The notes under the pieces: generated by a model
Told to the model about the DNA's origin: nothing
Seen by the model: only the letters and a program-made list of their open reading frames with translations
Database searches by the model: none
Shown here: positions 12,372 through 26,200 of the stretch, piece by piece
How the letters are laid out: each line of letters starts with the position of its first letter
Position numbering within the stretch: position 1 is the first letter of the stretch
Position numbers and translations under genes: made by a program
Assembly (NCBI GenBank): GCA_028554755.1
Contig: JAPTOF010000004.1
Span: forward strand, 565,501-629,500
Origin: Cordia subcordata
Taxonomy: Eukaryota > Streptophyta > Magnoliopsida > Boraginales > Cordiaceae
Direction of reading: 5' to 3'
DNA: 64,000 nt

Positions 12372-13376
12372 CCGACAGATATTTTGCTTATGAATCTTTG
12401 ACTCAATATGGTGATCCTGTAAGAGAGGAAAGGGAGGAGCATGCAGGATTCATGTTAAGCACTTCCATCATAGAAAGTTGAAGTCCCAAAAAAGATATAT
12501 AATAGGAGTGAAGAATGCTTTCATGATAAAATGGGCAATAGCTTGTTGTCCCAGGGACCCAACCATCATGTTCTTCTTCACTTTTCTTTTCCTCAGTTAC
12601 TACTTTATTCTTTTTTGGATTAAGATTAACAATATCTTGGGCCAAAAAATTTGTGGATTTCCTTGCTCTAATGCGTCAAATGGAATCCCATAAACATGAA
12701 AATTGTAGATGTTGTTTCGCATTCCTGTTTGCCTGTAACAGTTGTTCACTTTTGACTTTACTGGTCACACCCTTCATCTCCAAGACTCCAAGAGTCTTTA
12801 TACCAGGCCTGTTGGAAAAGCTGTGCTGTAATCAGAACAAAAGTTTCCCAACTTTCCCTTTACTTGTTGGGTGAGCAAGGAAGAAAAGAATTTAATCTTT
12901 CCTCGTAAATCAGACGATCTTTCTTCGACTTCATGTATAATGAGAATTTTATATATTAAACTGCTAATAATTTACTTGTATCAATCAAATTTAAACATGC
13001 TTAAAAATATAATTACATAAAGAATACTATATCCAATTCAACAAGTAACGAAAAATTCATAACTTAAATTGTTACTGGACATGCCTAAAGATGTAATTGA
13101 TACTTAACCACCAAGTAGAGAGCAGAATTGAAAAAAGTCAATTTACCTTAACCACACTTTACCATTGGGGTGTCTTTTGTACAGGATGCTTATCTAAAAT
13201 ATGGAGATGATGAAGCCCATTATTCCTCGTCCACGTCAAAGGCATATAGTAAAAGTTTGCTGTCTTGAAAGAACGTGCCACTGTCGGCAAAGCGAGGTTA
13301 TGTGCTGCCATGGAATGATGATGGTGGTTTCACTATCTTGGCATAATAAAATTGCATTTTTTCTGCAGCACAAAAA

Positions 13377-13740
13377 GTGAGATGGACCTCAATGGCATTT
13401 GATAAAACTAATCTTGTCAAGGGGGGCATTCATCCTCTCATGGATTCTCTAATAATAAGAGTTAAGGTCGAATACGATTTATGTCTCAAATTCGATTCAA
13501 TCCCCTCTTCTAAGGTGAATGTTCTTGACTTATTTGATATTCAGCATAAAAGACGTGTTGCACATCTAAGGTTTGTTAGTTGGTGGTTGGAATTTGTCGA
13601 TTGTTCTGATGGTCGAACTTCACCAATTAATTTTTTTTAATCACGAAAAAAAAAGAGAGATGAAAAAAGTGAGATGGACCTCAATGGCAGTCGATGAAAC
13701 TAATCATGTCGATAGGGGCATTCATACTCTCAGCAGCATG
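13377..13740. repeat. direct repeat, 292-bp spacing
   Basis: The stretch starting GTGAGATGGACCTCAATGGC at 13377 recurs at 13669 with about 85% identity over 65-70 bases. Between the copies lies about 220 bp of unrelated sequence ending in an A-rich run (13645-13663). This may be a local duplication interrupted by, or made with, a small insertion. No target duplication of normal size is visible. Confidence 0.55.
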
Positions 13741-15495
13741 TGAAAATCAACTATAAAGAAGTATTTTTGCCTCGTAAAATGTTTAACCCACTAATAATAC
13801 TGATTCTGACATGAAAAAAGAAAATTTTCATGCCAATTGCTTGAAAATCAATTCAACCAAACACCTTTATGCCTATTCGGGAATGTTGATACCTAACAGG
13901 AAAAGACAGTTGGTGCACGAAATGCTTCGAGATCATATTGTCCATATAAGCCAAAAAATATACAGTAAATACTTACTTTCTTGTTGACCTTGAGGTGAGG
14001 TCATGAAGTCCGCGGCACAGATTACCAGGCAGCAAGTACCGAAAATTACCCTATCCTGCCAAAGTCATGAAAATTTTATTACGTTGTTTGGTGACTCAAT
14101 TTCGGGGCTTATAAATTTTTAAACACTAAATTAAATCCCTTGAATTACATCTCCTTAAGCAAGTCATGAGTTTGACACTTTTTCCTTCTACACTCAACTA
14201 AGTGGCATTTTTAATTAGTCTAATTGTTTATTAATGGCTCGTTGAAAAGTTCCACTTTGTCCTTCTAATGAAAGGCACCCTTTTTATTAATCCTTATTAT
14301 AATCTTAGTGTGTTGGACAGCCACCTAATTCAAGTTGCACCAAAAACTTTTAAAATAACTAAATTTAAACATAACATTTTTATAACTCTAAAAAAATTCA
14401 TGCAAGGGGATTCAATATTTTGCCACGATTTGTCCAAAAACTAAAACATTTCCACACCTTACATCTAGCATTGCCTAAATTATAAGCACCTTTGGCATAT
14501 GCTATCTCTCTACTCAATGTGCTTCCCTCTAAGAAAAAGAGGATAGAAACTTCTTTTCTATAATTAAGTTAGTTTAAAAATTACCTAATCCTATATAATA
14601 GCTTCCTTTTTCACACAAAATGTCTTATAATACACACTCATAGAGATGAAGTTCTTGTTTTAGTCCAATGCACATACATAAAAAATATTAGAGGAGGATT
14701 AATATTAAAAAAATCGAGTATGCATAAAAAATTTTTACTTTTGATTTCATAGATTATAATAATTATATCAAGATTGATGTGATTCAATAAATAAATACAC
14801 TTTCGTATAAGTATAAACGTTTAAATGGCATAATAACTCTAATATGGTATTACAACTTAAATTATGAGTTCAAAATTTACAACTATCCATTGAAAAATAA
14901 TAAAATTGTATACATAGAATGTTAAAAAATAAATCCCACCTATAAATAAGAGGATATGTTAATACATAAATAAATAAAGCAATATACTCTTTACAAAACT
15001 TTTAAATTAGAATTAATAAAATATACAAATAAATATATCAAAAATCTCTCCATAAGTTATAGCATAAATATACCAATACTCTCGTCGAGAAGTTTAGCAT
15101 ACATTCTCCGTTTGTGCGTTCTCTTTTGACAGCTTTTGTTTCCAATGGTAGGATGCCACGTAAATAAGGTGGGTTCTTTTGATTCGTAATGATTTATGCC
15201 CTTTTTCTTGACAAGAAAAAAATGATTTATCCCTTTTTTCTTTTTTTTCCAAGGAGTTTTTCCCAATCCGTAAACGATTAACAGTTATACTGCTAAGCGG
15301 TTACGCAACAGGGACTTACGGTTGCCGGTGAAATGGGTCCCACGACAGCTCTCTTTCCTTGGCATGGTGCAGTCCGAACCTACTAGCTTCGGTGCCAAAG
15401 CACCTTTTGAAAATTTCGAACGTTAGCGTTGTGTCAAGCAGCTCAATGGACGAAAGTAGCCTCTAATGCTTATTGTAAACTTCTCGCCAATCCTC

Positions 15496-15694
15496 TTAGG
15501 CTTGTCTAGATTGGTTTTTTTTTTAAAAAAAAAAAATACATTAAATTTACAATAATTATTTAATTTAGTTTTAAAAAAGTTGAAACTTTTAAAAAAGATC
15601 AAATATAACTTTTTTTATAAGCCAAAATTTTCAGCTTCTAAAAAAAATTTAAAAAAAAAACGCTTTTAAAAAAAACTAATCTAAACAGGCCTTA
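15496..15694. mobile_element. Tourist-like MITE with TTA target duplication
   Basis: A 193-bp element (15499-15691) starts GGCTTGTCTAGATTGG and ends CTAATCTAAACAGGCC, which form terminal inverted repeats of about 16 bp. It is flanked on both sides by TTA (15496-15498 and 15692-15694). TTA/TAA duplications and GGCCTGTTTGG-type ends are typical of PIF/Harbinger-derived Tourist MITEs. The inside is A/T homopolymer with no coding capacity. Confidence 0.75.
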
Positions 15695-17582
15695 CTTTGG
15701 GCTTTTAGTTGTTTGTCATTGCTTGCTTGGCTCTCTAATGTTTAAGGTTGGTACAAGAATCAGTCTTCTTCAAACACATGAAAATTTACTATCGATTTAT
15801 AATGAAAAAATATCCATCCATATATATTTGAAACACAAATATTACAAGTTGATGCATGTACTAAAACACTTGTGTAACTTGTGACTTTTAAACTGAATAT
15901 CTAATTATAAGAGAGATTGTTGTTGCACCACTAGTAATCTTTAAAATTTCATTATTTAGCTAACAATCTATAATAGATTAGAGAATCTTTCGCACTATGT
16001 CGTGCGTTCTAACTTCGTACAATCGCAATAGTTAACCTCGGATAGCTCTACTCCTAAAAGAATTACTACAATGCTTTTGTTAAAAGAAAGCAAACTGAGG
16101 GTAATTAAAAATGCTTTGGGCTAAGAGGATGAAAGCTAATGGTTGGTTTGTTGCATGTGGTTTGGTTAATTTTCACAATTATGACTAAGATTTCCAGGTA
16201 ACCGTTTTCAACAAACATTCATCAATTGAAAAGGACACATTGCCTACTAGGTCTGGAGGCCATTAAATAAAAGAACAATGTTATTATTGCGCAGTGTTAA
16301 AAGGTTGGGGCAAATAATTAAGGATTCTCTGATTGTAAGCACTGACTAATAAGCATTACATGCATATAACCAATTCTGACCAACTTATTAGACAATCTAA
16401 ACACCCCCATTAAGCAATGCATAATTTCTTTGGTTGCTATGTAGTTGTACATTTGTCACCGGTACCAAATTACAGCTTGAAAGCTTTTATTACCATAATT
16501 ATTGTGATAAAAATGTATACCAATCTACTATATTAAATTAATCAAAAGTTTGTAATAATCATGTAGAGTCAATAAAAGAGTATAAGATATTTACTAATAT
16601 AGGGAAAGGGCTAATTAATTCATCTAAATAATGCGGGTTGACATCATTTTAATTTAAAAATGTCACCAATAATATAATGAGTCATTACTATTATTTTTGG
16701 ATATTCTGAAGTTGTCTTAAATCAATTCAAATTATTCTACAAATAAAGTACTTTTTTTTTCCTCTCAAAAGTTGTTTAAAAAAATACTTTTAAAAAAAAA
16801 CCAATTCAAACAAGTCCTTAGAGAATAAGGTCATACTTATATAATAGCATAAAAATAGACTATACAGGAACAAGCTTAGAGTATTCATGCAAGCATCTTT
16901 GCGACTAAGCAAATAAAGGCTTTTACCGTGGTCAGTTTCTTGATGGGCAAGAGCAGACTATACAACGTTGCCAAGTGCTACATCTTTGCGACAAAGCAAA
17001 TAAATAGGAGCTCAAGGGGACAAGTAAATTTTAAGAGAGGCCAAGATAGAATCTAAAAAGCGACTAGTGAAATGGTTGTTAGACTTAACCTCCAGGCCTG
17101 CCGCCTTAGATATTGGATGTTGACTGCAGCTGCTCTCTGCCTAGCTAATTAAGGCTCTTGCTTAACTATAACTCTATCCTTTTTTGTTTTCTTATTCCCA
17201 GGAGGAACTGTAGAAAATTCTTCAATTTTATATTATTAGTGTCCAAAATTCGGAACGCAAGTATATCGTGTAAATATTAAACATAACATCTACCAAATTG
17301 AAAGATAATAGTCTTTTAACTGATACGAAAGCGTTTCATCCAAGTCTTTTACTTTGGAGTTTAGACCAATCCTTTGGGATTAACTACGACTTTGGACTTG
17401 TTTGGAATGCTTCTTTTTCATGAAAAATTCCCTTTTTTCCCTTAAAAAAACACATCAAGTTTGTAATATGTATTTTGATTAGGTCTCAAAAAACCTAAAA
17501 CTTTGAAAAAAGATCAATTTTAATTTTTTTTAAAGCTAAAATTTTTAACTTAAAAAAAAAAAAACATCTTTTAACAAAGTTT
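15695..17582. other. AT-rich intergenic DNA with MITE fragments
   Basis: No gene is recognisable. A right-hand Tourist-like end, CCAATTCAAACAAGTCC followed by TTA, lies at 16801-16820 without a clear partner. A left-hand-type end, GGACTTGTTTGGAATGC, lies at 17394. These are probably truncated or nested relatives of the MITEs at 15499 and 17586. Confidence 0.5.
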
Positions 17583-17877
17583 TAAGGTCCGGTTTGGATT
17601 GGTTTTCTTTTTTCAAGAAGAAGTACTTTCCTTTCTAAAAAAAATATGCTTTTTACAACTATTTGGCTTGACATTCAAAAAATTAAAACTCTTGAAAACT
17701 GTAAGCTCAAATGCAGCTCTTTTCACAAGCTAGAGCTTTTAGCTTCTTAATATATATATATATATATATATTTATATTTAAAAAAATTGTTTAAAAACAC
17801 TTGAAAAAATATATATATATTTATATTTTAAAAAATTGTTTAAAAACACTTGAAAAATTAATTTAAATAAATCCTAA
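17583..17877. mobile_element. Tourist-like MITE with internal TA expansion
   Basis: The element starts GGTCCGGTTTGGATTGG at 17586 and ends near 17874 with TTTAAATAAATCC. Both sides carry TAA (17583-17585 and 17875-17877). The inverted repeat is clear at the outer T-rich arms but diverged. Inside are a (TA) tract at 17751-17771 and a 45-bp direct duplication (copies near 17767 and 17812), so the interior has expanded since insertion. Confidence 0.55.
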
Positions 17878-20286
17878 CAAAAATGCTTTTTAAAAAATCA
17901 ATTAAAACAAGGCGTTTATCTTGAAAGAAAGGGTTTCTGCATCTGTTACAAGGTCAGATATCAGAGTGGCCCATAAAGCGTTGCACTAGAAGGGGATTTA
18001 GATTATGGAAAAATAAAAATAAAAAACTGAGACTTGTACTTGTCTCGTCCAGGAGCGTTTTAGTGGACCTTCGACAGCTACATAATACTCTTGGATTGGT
18101 TTGACGCACATTAGGTACGAGTTAAAAAAAAAACCCCATACTATTTGTAAGCTGACTACTAAATTCAAGTAAGCCTTGAAGAAGACAAATCCACCAACTA
18201 CGTTTTTCAAAATTTTGAATTCCTGTGGAGGGATATGCCTTTAACATTTGCCAAAAAAGTAGACTTTTTGGCAACCTAATTTCGGGCTCCTTCAAATTAA
18301 TTTTTTTTAAAAGTACTTTTGTTAATAATTTCTGAAATAAGTGTTTCTTTTATAAGCTAAAGTTTTGGTTTCTAAAAAAAAATTGTATTTAAATTTGATT
18401 TTAAAGTTTCATTTTTTTTTTAAGATTGAACCAAATAATTATTGTAAAAGTATATACTTTTTTAAGGAAGAAACAGGCCATCTATTGTGGCTTAGGTGGT
18501 GATGACCTAGGTGTTATTCATCGATGACAAATTGTATTAAACACACAAAAACTTATATTTTAAAAGCTGTAAAGAGTTGGTTGCTTTGTTGCTTAGATTT
18601 CAACAAATCACCACTCTTCATGTAACTGTCAAATACTTATCCATATACGCATAGTATCTTGCAAGTGCTTCGTAGCTAAATTTGTGAAAGATGTTGGAAG
18701 CAATGTAGATTGTTAAAGATTTGCTATAACACACAAGTCCAAATTGGAAGGAAAAGAAAAATTCATCGTCCTTAATGTTTCACAAAAAGAATTTTATTAA
18801 AGTTTGATATATATATTTTTTAATAAATAACATGATACGATATCAAACAAGTATAATTGTCTAAAAAAATCGATTTGATCAATTATACTTTATTAGCACT
18901 ATAATTTAGCTTTTAATATTAAAGAGTGCATTCATCATCGGATTCTTACAACATAATGGAAACAAATCTTCCAGGGATGGGGCTACCTAAGGAAAGCCAA
19001 GATAAAATGTCATTATCTTAGCTCAAAAATAAAGTTGATATTCTTTACTTTATTCAATTACTTTTATGTCTTCAACCTCTAAATCAAGGCATGAAATGAT
19101 TAGAGAAAAGTTAAAAGGACAGAAATATTTATATACCCCTAAAATTACATGGTGTAACCTTTTATAAATTTACAAGAATCTAATCAAAAAACTCTGTTAT
19201 TGGTACAATCACAAAACTATATAGACTAATATTTTTTTAAAAATTATTATAGTAATTACAAATTTAAGTATAATCCGTGCATTCACAAAAAAAAAAAGAA
19301 AAAATACTTTTACATATATACTCTATGTGATAACAAAATATAAATAAAAATTTTATAAAATATATTTTCTGATAAAATATTTTATACTATTCATATTTTT
19401 ATGAGAGATATATAATAATTGAATAGAATATTTAAATTAAAAAATATTAAATAATGATACAGGATAAAAATAAAAGAATAATATATTCATTAGAGCTTAA
19501 CTTATTTTTTGGAGAAAAATAATAGGTAGAATTAGCACGTATAAATACAGATATCTGTAGATACTTAAGTTAGATAATGATTTTTATTGATCAAATATGG
19601 ATTAATGTCTTTTATAGAAAAGAAAGCATAACATGATAATATGTAGTATAACTAAAAAGAAACAAAAACTATTTTATAATATGTATGTAAATTTTGAGAC
19701 AATAAAAGATTTTTTGCTTGTAATGCGAGAAGAAATAAGGAAAATGAAAATAAATGCATAGCCAAGCTGTCACCGGCTGCTTTACATGTATTAACACCCA
19801 CGCGCCGCAGGGAGTGGCAGGAATCCCACTTTTTTTAAAAGAGACCCCAACAGAGTTCAGGGTCCCGAGCCCTGAGGTTTGGAGTGAGCTTCGGGAACAT
19901 AACAGGCTCGGTTATGAGCTAAAAATTTCAAATAAAGTAGCAACAGGAGAAAAAGCTTATGAGCCATCATCATAAGTCATATGAGTCATGAGTAGTAAAG
20001 TAGTATTAGTATAGTTGTTGAGTATAAAGCTTTTTCACATAGCTAAGAGAAAAAAGCATTATGGCCAGCGCTATATTGTTGTAATGCAATACTACATTTT
20101 TTTTCCCCTTAATCTTCTTTAAAAACCATAACGTTTTTGGGTTTTGATCATTTGAATTGAAACTCTAGGTGATCAGATTTTGTTTGTTAATTGAGAATTT
20201 TGAGGACTTAGATGTTGGCTTGAGCTTTAATTTTTTTCCATAAAAAGAATAAAAAGTAAGTTTCTTTGTGAGATATTGGTTCTGAA
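17878..20286. other. AT-rich intergenic DNA upstream of the kinesin gene
   Basis: No gene is recognisable. A further diverged MITE-like pair (GGCTCCTTCAAATTAA at about 18287 and its partner ending ACAGGCC at about 18480) is present. A short GC-richer patch at 19754-19980 has an open frame of 73 codons but no family resemblance; it may belong to the kinesin promoter or leader. Confidence 0.5.
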
Positions 20287-23200
20287 ATGGCGGCGGCGGT
20301 GGAAGGTGGTGGGACATTGTCGTTCTCGGTGGCGTCAGTGGTGGAGGATGTTCTTCAACAGCACGGAAATCGATCCGGCGATCTCGATTTGGACGCTCGC
20401 CGTGCCGAAGAAGCCGGTATCTTTTCTGCTTCAGCTGGGATGTATATGTGTGTGTGGCTAATTCATATTCTTGACTTGGAAAATTTTCTACTTAGTGAAA
20501 TGGAATTAAATTTCGAAATTTCTTCTTCTCAAAATGTACGAAAATTTCTTTCTTGTTTGGTGTAATACTCTAATAATCGTTATAACTTTTTAAGAATGTG
20601 ACTCGCTGCGGATACATCAAATTATTTCTATAAGTTGCAGGGATGTTTTTGGGGGTAATTTGTCCCTTTTTTATTTTTTTAAATTTTTTTTTTTTATGTT
20701 GTAGTTCTTCATCATATTCAAGTTTTCGAGGAGATGTTTGAGAAAATATCTTTGATTTGTTCTTGAGGAAGCAACCTTGTGTAACTTTAAACTAAGAAGC
20801 GAAAGCTCTGTTTACTGTAATGGCTATGTCAAAAGCTATCACAAAATCTCGAGTATAATTGAATTATAAGAATTAGGCATTGTAGTTTCAGCTGAGTAAT
20901 GACAGAACTCATGTTTATTTGATTCACAGCAATGAGAAGGTATGAAGCAGCTGAATGGCTAAGAAAGATGGTTGGAGTCGTGGGAGCGAGAGATTTGCCA
21001 GCAGAGCCTTCAGAAGAAGACTTCAGGCTTGGCTTAAGAAGTGGGATCATTCTTTGCAATGTATTGAACAAGATTCAACCTGGTGCTGTGCAAAAGGTCA
21101 ACCCAACTTCTTTTCCCTCTTTCCCAGAAAATAAAATGCTATTACTGGTTTTTTGATTCAGAGAATCGATTTTTCTCCTCATCAGCTTTTGATTAAAATT
21201 AACAGGTTGTTGAGAGTCCGGGTGATTCTGCACTTATTCCTGATGGGGCAGCTTTGTCTGCATACCAGTACTTTGAGAACGTTAGGAACTTCCTCGTAGC
21301 TGTGCAGGAGATGGGGATTCCTACCTTTGAGGCATCTGATCTTGAACAAGTAGGTGTAATTGCTGGATAGTGAAATCCTATACTTTGTCACAGACATGCC
21401 AGATTGTCTATTTTCTTGGCATTTGTAGAATTTTAACTGAATGAATATTTGAGTTTGTATACAAAGAACTATTCCATATTCAATAGATTACATTGTCCAG
21501 AATTGTTTTAGCTAATTGAACTTCTGATGATTTCTCAGGGGGGGAAATCTTCAAGGATTGTCAACTGCGTCTTGGCACTCAAGTCCTATAGTGAGGGAAA
21601 ACAACCAGGTGGAAATGGAGTTAGGAAATTTGGTGGGAATTTGAAGCCCTCCACATCTTCAAAACAATTTGTACGCAAAAACTCCGAGCCGTTCACTGGT
21701 TGTATCTCAAGAAGTATTTCGATGAACGAGAGGTCTTTGAATGGTTCAAATTCTGAAGCTGAATCTAACAAAATGGTAAGCAAGCTCGTAAGGAGTTTGT
21801 AATTGCTATTTGATAAATGGCTTCAGAAAATTTGGCAAGAATTGTTCATTCTAGAGTTTCTTCTACTTTTTTGCAGCCCAATTCTTCCCTGAGTATGCTT
21901 GTTCGTCAAGTTTTACTAGATAAGAAGCCTGAAGAAGTTCCAAATGTAAGCATGATTATTCCCTATATTGTTGGTTCCTTTATCTACTTCCAAAAGCGTA
22001 TGTTCCTTCTGGACTCCTCTCTCCCTCACTTTGTATGAGATATTAGCAGAGTTGTTCCCTCTTGTGCATCTCTTGCTAATGTAAAAGCCTTAGGCTTAGT
22101 TGAGCTTCAGCTGGGAGTGAAAGTAAAAAGCTTGGGTGCTCACAGTGGTTCTCTAGCCACCCGATAATTTGCTACTTCCTTATATTGCACCTTTAAATTC
22201 TTGTTGAGATGGTGTATTAGAAGCATGTCTTTGTAATCGTTTAGATGATAGCTGCTTTTGCATCTGTTAGAATCTTAAAATATAACCATTGAGCTGCAAT
22301 CTTCTTCTGGTGGCTGCAGCTAATCGAGTCTGTGTTAAATAAGGTCGTGGAGGAGTTTGAGCATCGAATTGCTAGTCAAGTCGAGCAGGTACTTTATTTA
22401 GTATTTCAGTTGTCCTTATCATCCATCAGAGATAAATATACATCGGTTTCTTCAATTTTGGAATATATTTGGAGTTCTTTGTTGATATATGATATTGCCA
22501 TTTTAAATTTCTATGTGAGCATACATAGTATACCGCTTATTTACATATATTTCTCTCACAGAAGAAAGCAATACCAAAGGAGTCAAGAAATCTTCAAGGA
22601 AGCAAGCCTGTTTTAAAATTTACCCCTAGCAATGTAAAGGTAACTGCTGGTGCATGGTTTTGGGTATTGCTCGAGATAAATATTACCATTTAATGGTAGA
22701 ATGCTATTTTCTTTGCAATACATAACCAGCTCATTTGTGTGACTTAGATTTTCACTTTTTGGTTGCAGAGTGAACATAATAATGTCATGCCAGCGAAGAA
22801 AGAGGACTGCTCTCACAAGAACTACATCCTAGGTGAAGAACTGAAAAGAAAATGTCTGAAACAGCTGACGATCATTGACCAGCAGCAGAGAGATATTAAG
22901 GTTAGAACCAATGATATGAACATCTTTTCCTCATTTTTAACCAAGTCTTTCTAAATTGTAGAGATTATGTTGCTTAATTCTTCTGCAGGAGCTTAAGCAA
23001 ACTCTTTCTACCACAAAAGCTGGAATGCAGTTCATGCAAATAAAATTTCACGAGGAAATTCACAGTCTAGGTGAGGGCTTTAGTCTTTTTCTTTTTCTTT
23101 CCCTAACCAATTTTCTATATGATGCTGAGTTTTTAGGGGGTGTTCTTTGAGTGGGAGGTGGAATCTTTTCTATTACGTGCTGAGTTTTTAGGGGGTGTTC

Positions 23201-26200
23201 TTTGAGTGGGAGGTGGAATCTTTTCTATTACGTGGATGCTTCATCTCAACTTCAGTTCTCTCCTGATCTATAGGTCTGCACATTCATGGTTTAGCTCATG
23301 CTGCTTCTGGATACCATAAAGTACTGGAGGAAAACCGCAAACTTTACAATCAAGTACAGGACCTTAAAGGTAGAAGTTCTTCTTTTTAGGCATCTTTTTC
23401 AATTTATTCAGGTATTAGAACGCAATTAAAGTTGTTTTGTGGTTTTCCTTCAGGAAGCATTAGAGTATATTGTCGAGTTAGACCGTTCTTACCTGGGCAA
23501 TCAAATTTCATAAGTACTGTGGATCACATAGAAGAAGGAATGATAACTATAAACACTTCATCAAAGAACGGAAAAGGACGTAGGTTGTTCAATTTTAACA
23601 AAGTATTTGGGCCCTCAACTACGCAAGGTGGGTATACTTCTTCTATAAGGACTTTTTTCAGATTCAATTACTTTTTAAGATTTTGAACATGGAAATTTAT
23701 CATCTTTCTTTTTCCTTTTCGACAGAGGACGTCTTTTCTGATACCCAGCCACTAATTAGATCAGTTCTTGATGGCTACAATGTCTGTATATTTGCCTATG
23801 GTCAAACAGGTTCAGGAAAAACTTACACAATGGTGAGATAGATATCATTGGTCTTTAACTACTAGGCAGCACATATGATGTGTTTCTCATGCCAATTTTA
23901 ATCTTCTGTGGTTGTTTCCAGACTGGACCGAAGGATCTCACAGAGCACAATAAAGGGGTAAATTACAGGGCTTTAAGCGATCTATTCCAACTTACGCAAC
24001 AAAGGCAGGACACTTTCCACTATGATGTGTCTGTTCAGATGATTGAGATATATAATGAGCAAGTTAGGGATCTTCTTGTCACTGACAGTCTGAACAAAAG
24101 ATATCCTTGCATGTTGCTAAATTTTCTAAGTCACATCTTGGTAGAATCACTTTTAACTAATTGTAGTTTCAATGATTTTATTCTATTGAAATCAAGAGAT
24201 GCACTCTTAATTCATGCAAATATTTCCATGTCTTCATTCACAGAGATTTCCTTAATTTGTTAGCACATTAGAAATTCGAAACAGTTCTCAGACAGGGTTC
24301 AATGTGCCGGATGCAAGCTTGGTTCGTGTTACATCAACGTCTGATGTTATTGATCTCATGAATCTAGGACAAAAGAATCGTGCTGTGGGTGCAACAGCAC
24401 TCAATGATCGCAGTAGTCGCTCCCACAGGTTTTATCCTCTCTTCTTGGCTGCTCTTTTATGTAATTATCATGGTGTCACTAACTCTAGATTTCTCGTGAA
24501 CTTGCAGTTGTTTAACAGTTCATGTTCAAGGAAGAGACCTTACTTCTGGAGCTATACTTCGTGGCTGTATGCATTTGGTTGACCTTGCTGGAAGTGAGAG
24601 GGTGGATAAGTCTGAAGTGACTGGAGACAGACTCAAAGAGGCACAGCATATTAACAAATCTCTTTCAGCTTTGGGTGATGTGATTGCCTCTCTTGCACAA
24701 AAGAATTCACATGTTCCATACAGAAACAGCAAACTGACACAACTTCTCCAAGATTCCCTTGGTAAGTGTATTACCATGTCAAAAAACTTATTTTCTCCCA
24801 TTTTCATCTTCTAATTTTCTTTTTTTTCAAAAAATTTATGTTTGCACTATATTTAGGGGGCCAGGCCAAGACGCTAATGTTTGTTCATATAAGCCCTGAG
24901 CCTGAAGCTGTTGGAGAGACTATTAGTACACTCAAATTTGCAGAGCGTGTTTCTACTGTTGAACTTGGTGCTGCACGAGTAAACAAAGACTCAGCAGATG
25001 TTAAAGATCTCAAAGAGCAGGTAAATTCTTTGAATATCATGTTATTTCCTATATCTCCTGTGCATAGCTTAATAAGCTCTTTATACTAATGAAGTATGTT
25101 TGATTTCAGATAGCGAGCCTTAAGGCTGCTTTAGCAAGGAAGGAAAGTAAACCAAATCCTGTCCAGCGCATGACATCAGGTAGCCCATATGGCATGAGAG
25201 CATCACCCTTACAGACTGCTACTCCCCCAGGAAAAGACATTTTTCATCCTAGTGGCCAGAGGAAACCAATGGAAGATGTTGGCAACATAGAGGTATATGT
25301 GGTTGTGATTACTGAACAATTTAGTAGAGAACAAATAATACAGATCAAAGGCATGTTGTTCGAATTTAAAATGGTCATGCCACAATTTGTTATTAAAGAA
25401 TTACTGTTTTTATACCCTTGGCTCAATGTGTTATTAAAGAATTACAGTTGATGACCAGATTGTGTTTTTATTTCCCTAGGGCTAGTGGTGTCATTTTTTC
25501 TCAAACTTAAGAATTCCAGGAGATGCTCATGGTAACAGATAATGGTACTCGTAAATAGTGTCCAGTCAGTATAGTTCATGTTGCTTAGATGACGTTGAGT
25601 TGCTGATGATGTTTCATTTTTTGTCACTGTGGTTTCATTTTTGCAAATTATTAAGTTTGATTTCTATTAATCTTATAGGTACGAGGCAACTCTGTGGCTA
25701 GACAAAAGAGGCAAAGCTTCGATCTTGATGATATCCTGGGAAATTCCCCTTCTTGGCCACCTGTCAGCAGTCCTTGCCGAAACTTTGGGGAGGATGATAA
25801 AGAAATAGGTTCAGGTGAGTGGGTAGACAAGGTCATGGTAAACAAGGAAGATCCAGAACATAGAGATCCCTTGGGATGTTGGGGAACAGAAAATGGTAAT
25901 GTGCCTGACATCTTGTACCAGAAATACCTCTCAGAAAAACCATATAATTTATTTCCAGCAAGCAACCAGCTTGATATGGCCACCACTGACGATTTGGATG
26001 AGCTTGATGCTGGAACCAGCGATTCATCTGAGCCAGATTTACTTTGGCAATTTAACCATTCAAAACTTGATAGTTTTGCCAATGGGATTGGATCCAAACC
26101 CCAGAAAACTTACCCAAAACAATCCAGGATCCCGGAACCAAGGTAATGCTAGCCATCTTGCACCATGTTGTTATTGCATTCGACTTTAATCGGATTAACC

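Larger units (their letters stand above)
10825..15495. other. intergenic region with 3' flank of the NAD carrier, no gene seen
   Basis: The first several hundred bases are probably 3' UTR of the carrier. The rest has no recognisable protein. It holds a poly-G run at about 11525-11543, an ACATAC/TA microsatellite at 12305-12371 and a 292-bp-spaced direct repeat (13377 and 13669). A short, unusually codon-like patch at 12103-12232 is described in the findings. Beyond 14100 the DNA becomes very AT-rich. Confidence 0.55.

Noticed and set aside
19754..19975. 73-codon frame upstream of the kinesin gene
   Set aside because: Open and GC-richer than its flanks, but with no family resemblance or splice context; more likely promoter or leader sequence.
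20417..20929. A second U12-type intron in the kinesin gene (donor GTATCTTTT)
   Set aside because: The donor differs from the U12 consensus and no TTCCTTAAC-like branch site precedes the acceptor at 20928-20929.
25651..26097. 148-codon minus-strand frame in the kinesin tail exon
   Set aside because: Antisense shadow of the real exon 25679-26142, which joins in frame to the motor.
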